This document shows, piece by piece, positions 1-4,005 of a stretch of 8,033 nt of DNA (positions are counted from its first letter, which is position 1; every line of letters begins with the position of its first letter). The stretch is from DATHVR01 sp035461175 (lineage in GTDB: Bacteria > Actinomycetota > Acidimicrobiia > Spongiisociales > ZC4RG35). The notes under the pieces were generated by a model, which saw only the letters and a list, made by a program, of their open reading frames with translations, made no database searches and had not been told where the DNA came from. Where the stretch lies: positions 1 through 8,033 of the forward strand of contig DATHVR010000116.1 in the NCBI GenBank assembly GCA_035461175.1, in the 5' to 3' direction. Both the position numbers and the translations under genes were made by a program.

Positions 1-73
1 CCTTCCGCACCCTCATTGCCCCCGGGGGCGCCAAATTCGGTCGCGAAAACGGGGGATTTACCCAGACCGTGAC
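1..73. other. left-edge non-coding stretch, no gene assigned
   Basis: These bases lie downstream of the stop codon of the Rieske oxidoreductase gene. They contain a perfect 12-base GC palindrome (GCCCCCGGGGGC, about 18-29) with no loop and no following T-run, so it is a poor candidate for an intrinsic terminator. A plus-strand frame is open from the window edge through this stretch, but it continues antisense into the Rieske domain and is most likely a shadow. I see no convincing gene here. Confidence 0.5.
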
Positions 74-1576
74 TCAGTCCGAATCGATGGGTCGGCGTTC
101 CAGCGGATGCACCGCCGGACCCGCCAGAACCGATCCGTCGGGACCGAAGCGCGAACCGTGGCAGGGGCAGTCCCAGCTCGCTTCGGCCTGGTTCCAGCGC
201 ACCGTACAACCCATGTGGGTGCAGGTGAGGGAGACTGAATGGAGTCCGCCGTCGGGATCCCGGTAGGCCCCCACGGTGGCGCCGTCGACACTGACCATTC
301 CGCCTTCTCCCGGCGCCAGATCCTCGGGACCTGCCGCCCGCAGCCGTGCCACCGTGCCTGAGACCAGCTCCCGGCCCACCTCGAGGTTGTGGCCGACGAG
401 GTTCCTGACCCCGGCGAGGTCGGGGAGCCGGGTGGCATCGAAGGCGGGCAGCCATCGGCTCTCCCTGCCGGCAATCAGGTCCGCCAGGATCGACCCGGCC
501 ACGGTCCCGTTGCTGAGCCCCCACTTGTTGAAACCGGTCGCCACGTAAGTACGACGTCGACGCGGCGAGCGGCCCACATATGGCAGCGAGTCGACGGTCG
601 AGAAGTCCTGAGCCGACCATCGATACTCGAACGAGGCCACCTCGAAATTGTCCCGGCTCCACTGTTCCAGTTCCTCCCATCGGGCCGGGTGCGACCGTTC
701 GTCGTCGCCTGTGCGATGGCTTTCGCCCACCACGACGATGCCATCGGTTCCCCAGGGCCGCACCGAACGGGTGGGAGAGTCGAGCGAGATGTACATCCCT
801 TCCGGGGCGGCCCCGTGCAGCCTGGCCGCCACCCCGTAGGCCCGGACGGGAGCGGACTTGGCGAAGAAGCCACCCATATCGACGATGGGCAGCAGGGTGG
901 CGACGACGACATGTCCGGCGGTCAGGGTTCCGGAGGCCGTCCTGACCCGAGCCTCACCGGACCCCTCTTCGACCCGAAACGCGGGTGTGCCCTCATAGAT
1001 CTTCCCCCCTTCTTCCACCAGGGCTGCCGCCAGGGCATAGCCGTAGTCGACAGGATGGATCAGTAGCTGATCGGTGAAGCGCAGGGCGGGGAATCGGGAG
1101 AAAGGCAGATCGTCGCCCACGACGAGGCTGGCCGGAAGACCCAGCTTTGCCGCCGTCCGGCACTCCTCCTCCAGATCCGCTCGTCCCTCCTCTCGCGTTG
1201 TATAGACGTAGGCAGGCGCCCGCATCGACGCCTCCGGCGCAAGACGTTGAGTCAGGTCGGCGACCGTCTCGACCGCCCACTGATTGGCGACGGCGTAGAG
1301 GCCGGCTCGTCGGGAGCCGTGCCGGGCAACTAGCTCGCGGTAGATCACCCCGTGTTGAGACGTCACCTTGCCGGTAGTCCCCCCGGTGGTTCCGGCACAG
1401 AGGTGATCGCGCTCGACCAGCGCCACCCGTGCTCCCTCGGCCTGCAGGAACAGAGCAGTGGTCAGACCGGTGATGCCCCCGCCCACCACGACCACATCGA
1501 CGCCTTCGTCTGTCGTGAGGGGTGGATAGGCGGTGGTGGGGCCGGTCGCCCTCCAGACCGATTGATAGCGGGTCAC
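74..1576 (-). CDS. FAD-dependent oxidoreductase with C-terminal Rieske [2Fe-2S] domain (YhfW-like)
   Basis: This 500-residue protein has two domains. The N-terminal part is a DAO/glycine-oxidase-type flavoprotein: a beta strand leads into the dinucleotide-binding loop GGGITG at residues 32-37, with the ribose-binding acid at the end of the next strand (VERD, near 54-57). A conserved C-terminal FAD-contact segment (ATGFNKWGLSNGTVAG) lies near 346-361. The C-terminal 80 residues are a Rieske domain with CTHMGC (C452, H454) and CPCHG (C470, H473) as cluster ligands. C457 and C472 are placed to form the disulfide seen in high-potential Rieske proteins. Length and domain order match the Bacillus YhfW family, whose substrate is not firmly known; a soluble redox enzyme oxidising an amine or similar compound is the family-level guess. 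The start is a GTG overlapping the stop of the upstream GyrI-like gene (GTGA, 1573-1576). No clear ribosome binding site precedes it, so translational coupling is likely. No signal peptide is seen. Confidence 0.93.
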   Translation of the reverse strand: MTRYQSVWRATGPTTAYPPLTTDEGVDVVVVGGGITGLTTALFLQAEGARVALVERDHLCAGTTGGTTGKVTSQHGVIYRELVARHGSRRAGLYAVANQWAVETVADLTQRLAPEASMRAPAYVYTTREEGRADLEEECRTAAKLGLPASLVVGDDLPFSRFPALRFTDQLLIHPVDYGYALAAALVEEGGKIYEGTPAFRVEEGSGEARVRTASGTLTAGHVVVATLLPIVDMGGFFAKSAPVRAYGVAARLHGAAPEGMYISLDSPTRSVRPWGTDGIVVVGESHRTGDDERSHPARWEELEQWSRDNFEVASFEYRWSAQDFSTVDSLPYVGRSPRRRRTYVATGFNKWGLSNGTVAGSILADLIAGRESRWLPAFDATRLPDLAGVRNLVGHNLEVGRELVSGTVARLRAAGPEDLAPGEGGMVSVDGATVGAYRDPDGGLHSVSLTCTHMGCTVRWNQAEASWDCPCHGSRFGPDGSVLAGPAVHPLERRPIDSD

Positions 1577-2082
1577 AACAGCCAGCTACCCGGACCGGGG
1601 CGGTTCAAACTTCGGGCGGACCTCGGTGTAGAGCGATAGATCTCGGTGCGCCAGGTCGCCGGGTCGGGCTGTTCGTCGGGATCGGAGTAGTAGACCTCCC
1701 AGGCCGGCCCCTCGGGGCTGTGGCCATTGTCGGCCAGCCAGGTGAGCACGGCCTGATAGGCGGGCATCATGGCGTCGTAAAGGCCGAAGTGGGCCACCAC
1801 CGCCGCCCGCCCGGCCGGGAGGGAAGAAACCTCCACGTCCCCGCCCGGGGTGCCTTCCCCGTAGACGGGGAATCCGGCCTCGATCTCGAATTCGGATCCG
1901 TCATCGAGGGGCCGATACCTCCCGAAGGGGGGTCCGGCGAACGAGAACCCGCCCTCCTGCACTGCCGTGGCCACGGCGGCATAGGTCTCGCCGAGGAAGT
2001 CGGAAATCGCATCCCCATGTACCTTGGCGCGCCGTACCAGCGTCTTCTGCTCGGAGAGTTCACGGGCTGTGATCTCGTACAT
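1573..2082 (-). CDS. GyrI-like small-molecule-binding domain protein
   Basis: This 169-residue protein resembles the GyrI-like/AraC effector-binding fold (SOUL-like, Bacterial transcription activator effector-binding family). Features seen are the N-terminal strand MYEITARELSEQKTLVRRAKV, a helix region (ISDFLGETYAAV), the FAGPPFGRYRPL turn near 49-59, EFEIEAGFPV near 64-73, and the strand GRAAVVAHFGLYDAM. The AWEVYYSDP segment near 127-135 carries the Glu (E129) that family members use for cationic ligands. There is no DNA-binding domain, so it is a stand-alone ligand-binding module rather than a transcription factor. An in-frame ATG at 2265 exists, but the start at 2082 is strongly preferred because an ideal Shine-Dalgarno sits just upstream and family similarity begins here. 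The last roughly 18 residues (from about 152) extend past the usual domain end and run into the overlapping oxidoreductase start. Co-translation with that flavoprotein suggests it binds a related small molecule; this is inference. Confidence 0.86.
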   Translation of the reverse strand: MYEITARELSEQKTLVRRAKVHGDAISDFLGETYAAVATAVQEGGFSFAGPPFGRYRPLDDGSEFEIEAGFPVYGEGTPGGDVEVSSLPAGRAAVVAHFGLYDAMMPAYQAVLTWLADNGHSPEGPAWEVYYSDPDEQPDPATWRTEIYRSTPRSARSLNRPGPGSWLL

Positions 2083-2093
2083 GATCACCTCCT
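2083..2093 (-). promoter_or_regulatory. near-perfect Shine-Dalgarno for the GyrI-like gene
   Basis: On the minus strand the bases directly before the ATG at 2082 read AGGAGGTGATC, an 11-base exact complement of the usual 16S rRNA 3' tail (GATCACCTCCT). AGGAGG is five bases from the start codon. This fixes the start at 2082 over the longer in-frame alternative. Confidence 0.8.
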
Positions 2094-2213
2094 GATCGAC
2101 CACTCTTTCCGGTATCGCGATTCGGCGCCAGGGCCATTGGTCACCTAATCCCGATCCGTGGACTTCGACACTGTGACTCCCTCTGTTCCAACCGGGATGA
2201 TCACCGATCACGG

Positions 2214-2232
2214 GCCCGGCCGCACGCCGGGC
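2214..2232 (+). promoter_or_regulatory. GC hairpin in the leader of the PPOX gene, function unknown
   Basis: Two 7-base arms, GCCCGGC and GCCGGGC, are perfectly complementary around the 5-base loop CGCAC. The hairpin ends 8 bases before the GGGAAG ribosome binding site at 2241-2246, so it would lie in the 5' leader if transcription starts upstream. There is no T-run, so it is not a standard terminator. Just upstream are two GATCAC copies spaced 7 bases apart (2199-2204 and 2206-2211), which could be half-sites of a regulator. The whole divergent interval 2094-2255 must hold promoters for both neighbours, but I saw no good -35/-10 pair for either direction. Confidence 0.3.
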
Positions 2233-2255
2233 TCGATCCTGGGAAGATGCAGCGC

Positions 2256-2678
2256 ATGAGCGCAATTCTCAACGACGCCGTCCGCGCCGCCCTCGCCGCC
2301 GGGCGCCTCGCCCACCTCGCCACGGTCAACGCCGATGGCAGCCCTCATCTCAGCGCGGTGTGGATCGGCCTCGAAGGTGACGAGATCGTGATCGGCCACA
2401 TGAGCGGAGGCCGCAAGGTCCGCAACATCTCGCGCGATTCCCGGGTGGCGCTGACGGTGGAGACCGAGGGTGCCAATCCGATCGGTATGGCCCACTACCT
2501 GATCGTGGAAGGAGAGGCGCGACTCGAAGCAGGCGGCGCTCCCCAGCTCCTCCAGGAACTGGCTGAGGTGTACATCGGCCCCGGAGTCCGCTTCCCCCCG
2601 ATGGATGATCCTCCCCCCGGCCACGTGATCCGGATCACCCCACAGCGGATCCTGGGCACCGGCCCCTGGAGAGACTGA
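2256..2678 (+). CDS. PPOX-class flavin/F420-dependent oxidoreductase
   Basis: This 140-residue protein has the split-barrel fold of the pyridoxamine-5'-phosphate-oxidase-like superfamily. It matches the actinobacterial F420-type subgroup (Rv1155-like) in length and pattern: GRLAHLATVNADGSPHLSAVWI near 16-37, GRKVRNISRDSRVALTVE near 52-69 where family members contact the cofactor phosphate, YLIVEGEARL near 81-90, and HVIRITPQRILGTGPW near the C-terminus. Known members reduce quinone-like compounds, biliverdin or coumarin derivatives with F420H2; the substrate here cannot be told. FMN use cannot be excluded. Two ATG codons compete. The one at 2247 touches GGGAAG (2241-2246) with no spacing, whereas the one at 2256 has a 9-base spacing and matches typical family starts, so 2256 was chosen. 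It is a cytoplasmic single gene, divergent from the GyrI-like/Rieske operon and convergent with the DUF4235 gene only 7 bases away. Confidence 0.9.
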   Translation: MSAILNDAVRAALAAGRLAHLATVNADGSPHLSAVWIGLEGDEIVIGHMSGGRKVRNISRDSRVALTVETEGANPIGMAHYLIVEGEARLEAGGAPQLLQELAEVYIGPGVRFPPMDDPPPGHVIRITPQRILGTGPWRD

Positions 2679-2685
2679 CTCGAGC

Positions 2686-2952
2686 TCAGACCATTTCGAC
2701 GCCGGGAGGGGTCTCACCGGTGACCTTCTGCCACGCCGCCGCCGCTCCCCGCCGGGCCAGCACTCTCGCCATCGCCGCCGTGATTCCCGCCACCAGGGCC
2801 CAGCCCACGGCATCGGTCCAACTGATCGACCGGTCGGCCGGGTTGACCGGTCCTTCCGCATCCGAAACCCGCGACCACAGCGCCGTGGCCGCCTTGCGTC
2901 CGGCCCAGGCGGTTCCGGCGGCGGCTACCGCCGCCAGCACGTTCCAGAGCAT
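2686..2952 (-). CDS. DUF4235 family small membrane protein
   Basis: This 88-residue protein shows the DUF4235 pattern common in actinobacteria. A first hydrophobic helix (about residues 3-18) is followed by GRKAATALWSRVS, a short polar and acidic stretch (31-44), the SWTDAVGWALVAGITAA segment forming a second hydrophobic helix (about 47-62), and an amphipathic tail with AAAAWQKVTGETP. Function of the family is unknown; it is probably an inner-membrane protein. The ATG start has a good upstream GAGGAA at 7-base spacing. It ends convergently with the PPOX gene, and its promoter would lie in the 2953-3130 interval shared divergently with the rhodanese pair. Confidence 0.86.
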   Translation of the reverse strand: MLWNVLAAVAAAGTAWAGRKAATALWSRVSDAEGPVNPADRSISWTDAVGWALVAGITAAMARVLARRGAAAAWQKVTGETPPGVEMV

Positions 2953-3097
2953 CTCTTGGTTCCTCGTTATCTCGTCTCCATTTGTCGCTTCTGGCGAGCG
3001 TGGACTCCTCCGTCACCTACCCCGACCGCCCGGATGTCACGCACGGAATCAATGCCGCCAGATTCGCAGAAATCGGCGCGACCAATGCTCCCCGGCT

Positions 3098-3126
3098 GCA
3101 TCTAATCAAATGTACGGACATATGCT
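3098..3126 (+). promoter_or_regulatory. AT-rich patch, candidate promoter of the rhodanese pair
   Basis: Within the 2953-3159 divergent interval this is the only clearly AT-rich patch in otherwise very GC-rich DNA. It includes TAATCA (3103-3108) and TATGCT (3121-3126), either of which could serve as a -10 element. No convincing -35 hexamer is spaced correctly. If TATGCT is used, the transcript would begin near 3133, which favours the TTG at 3160 as start codon of the first rhodanese. The rest of the interval shows nothing I can assign. Confidence 0.22.
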
Positions 3127-3159
3127 GCCGTGCGCGGTCGGATCGAGAGGAACCCCCAA

Positions 3160-3489
3160 TTGCTGAAGAATCTGTTCAAGAGTGCGGCGGTCGACGTCAG
3201 GACTGCCCACGAGCTGGTCGATAGCGGCACCGCCGTGCTGGTGGATGTCCGTACCAAGCCGGAGTGGCGCGAAGGCCACGCTCCCCGGGCCCTGCACATC
3301 TCGTTGGCGTCCCTCGAACGCCAGTTGCGACGCATCCCCGAAGACAAGACCGTCCTGGCGATCTGCCGGTCGGGCAACCGCTCCGCTCGCGCCGTCGCCA
3401 TGCTGCGACGGGCCGGCTACGAGGCGCTCAACGTCAAGGGCGGCATGGGCGCTTGGGCACGTTCCGGACTCCCGGTGACCCGGCGATGA
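3160..3489 (+). CDS. cytoplasmic single-domain rhodanese (sulfurtransferase)
   Basis: This 109-residue rhodanese homology domain has no signal peptide. It shows the domain-entry pattern AHELVDSGTAVLVDVRTKPEW, GHAPRALHISL near 40-50, and the catalytic loop CRSGNRS beginning at C69. The six-residue loop after the cysteine fits sulfur transfer rather than Cdc25-type phosphatase activity. It ends with the typical NVKGGMGAWARSGLPV. It would carry persulfide sulfur from thiosulfate or another donor to thiols, cyanide or partner proteins. The TTG start at 3160 is preferred because GAGAGG (3145-3150) lies 9 bases upstream and the protein then begins MLKNLFKS, like family members. A GTG at 3130 would add 10 residues but has no ribosome binding site. 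The stop overlaps the ATG of the following lipoprotein rhodanese (ATGA, 3486-3489), so the two are co-translated. Confidence 0.88.
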   Translation: MLKNLFKSAAVDVRTAHELVDSGTAVLVDVRTKPEWREGHAPRALHISLASLERQLRRIPEDKTVLAICRSGNRSARAVAMLRRAGYEALNVKGGMGAWARSGLPVTRR

Positions 3490-3878
3490 AACGCCTGTCC
3501 GTTCTCGCGGTCGGACTCGCCCTGGTGCTGGCTGCCTGCGGCGGCGACACCGCCGCCGTCACCCGGGTAGAGCCGGTGGAGGCCGCCGACCTGATCGAGT
3601 CGACCCAGGATCTCGTGGTCCTCGATGTCCGCACCCCCGAGGAGGTGGCTGCCGGCGTCATCCCCGGGGCCATCAACATCGACCTCTCCTCCCCCGACTT
3701 CTCAGACAGGGTGGCGGAACTCGATCCCGACCTGCCCTATCTGGTCTATTGCCGCTCGGCCAATCGCAGCGCCCAGGCGGTGGCGGTGATGGCCGATCTC
3801 GGCTTCACCCAGCTCTACGAAATGGCCGGCGGCATCGTCTCCTGGGCCAACGCCGGCGGCCCCCTGGTGAGCGGCTAA
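3486..3878 (+). CDS. rhodanese-domain lipoprotein
   Basis: This 130-residue protein begins with a lipoprotein signal peptide: MKR, a hydrophobic run, then the lipobox LAAC with the lipidated cysteine at position 18. After a short spacer (19-31) comes a rhodanese domain: AADLIESTQDLVVLDVRTPEE near 33-53, GVIPGAINIDLSSPDF near 57-72, and catalytic loop CRSANRS with C89, ending GGIVSWANAGGPLV. The mature protein should be anchored on the outer face of the cytoplasmic membrane and act there as a sulfurtransferase; the substrate is unknown. The ATG overlaps the stop of the cytoplasmic rhodanese, and no separate strong ribosome binding site is seen, implying translational coupling. The domain is similar to its neighbour, which suggests an old duplication with one copy gaining export; this is inference. 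Confidence 0.9.
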   Translation: MKRLSVLAVGLALVLAACGGDTAAVTRVEPVEAADLIESTQDLVVLDVRTPEEVAAGVIPGAINIDLSSPDFSDRVAELDPDLPYLVYCRSANRSAQAVAVMADLGFTQLYEMAGGIVSWANAGGPLVSG

Positions 3879-3888
3879 GGCTCGGGGA

Positions 3889-3942
3889 CTGTGAGTGGTT
3901 GAGTACTGAGTGGTGGGTATTGAGTGGTGATTACTGAGTGGT
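3889..3942. repeat. 14-15-base periodic GAGTGGT repeat
   Basis: GAGTGGT occurs at 3893-3899, 3908-3914, 3922-3928 and 3936-3942, with periods of 15, 14 and 14 bases. The 11-mer TACTGAGTGGT is exact at 3904-3914 and 3932-3942 and differs by one base at 3918-3928. The array is G/T-rich and its base composition is unlike the surrounding coding DNA. It sits between two convergent genes. TGAGTGGTGGGT (3907-3918) can pair imperfectly with ACCCAGGACTCA (3959-3970), leaving two G-G mismatches and a 40-base loop. Confidence 0.75.
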
Positions 3943-3973
3943 TGACCCATCCCCCACCACCCAGGACTCACAA

Positions 3974-4001
3974 CGACCCACGACCCCCGACCTCCGACCT
4001 C
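3974..4001. repeat. four tandem 7-base CGACC repeats
   Basis: Four back-to-back heptamers begin at 3974, 3981, 3988 and 3995: CGACCCA, CGACCCC, CGACCTC, CGACCTC. They end 4 bases before the stop codon of the permease-amidohydrolase gene. The stretch is C/A-rich, opposite in strand composition to the G/T-rich array just to the left. No protein-coding role is evident. Confidence 0.75.
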
Positions 4002-4005
4002 CCAC

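Noticed and set aside
18..29. GCCCCCGGGGGC palindrome as terminator of the Rieske gene
   Set aside because: It has no loop and no T-run after it; expected by chance in DNA of this composition.
389..1066. A 225-codon plus-strand open frame opposite the FAD-Rieske gene
   Set aside because: Low-complexity Gly/Pro/Arg-rich product antisense to a well-supported flavoprotein; no recognisable motif.
2083..2265. N-terminal extension of the GyrI-like protein to the ATG at 2265
   Set aside because: The extension shows no family similarity, would run through the divergent control region, and an ideal ribosome binding site lies directly before the ATG at 2082.
2208..2861. A 217-codon minus-strand open frame across the PPOX and DUF4235 genes
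   Set aside because: It runs antisense to the PPOX gene and out of frame with DUF4235, both of which match known families.
3130..3159. GTG start for the first rhodanese
   Set aside because: No ribosome binding site precedes it and it would lie almost on the candidate -10 element; the TTG at 3160 has GAGAGG at 9 bases. Still possible.
3907..3970. Bidirectional terminator formed by the imperfect inverted repeat TGAGTGGTGGGT / ACCCAGGACTCA
   Set aside because: The stem has a two-base internal mismatch, a 40-base loop and no T-run on either side; better described as part of the repeat arrays.
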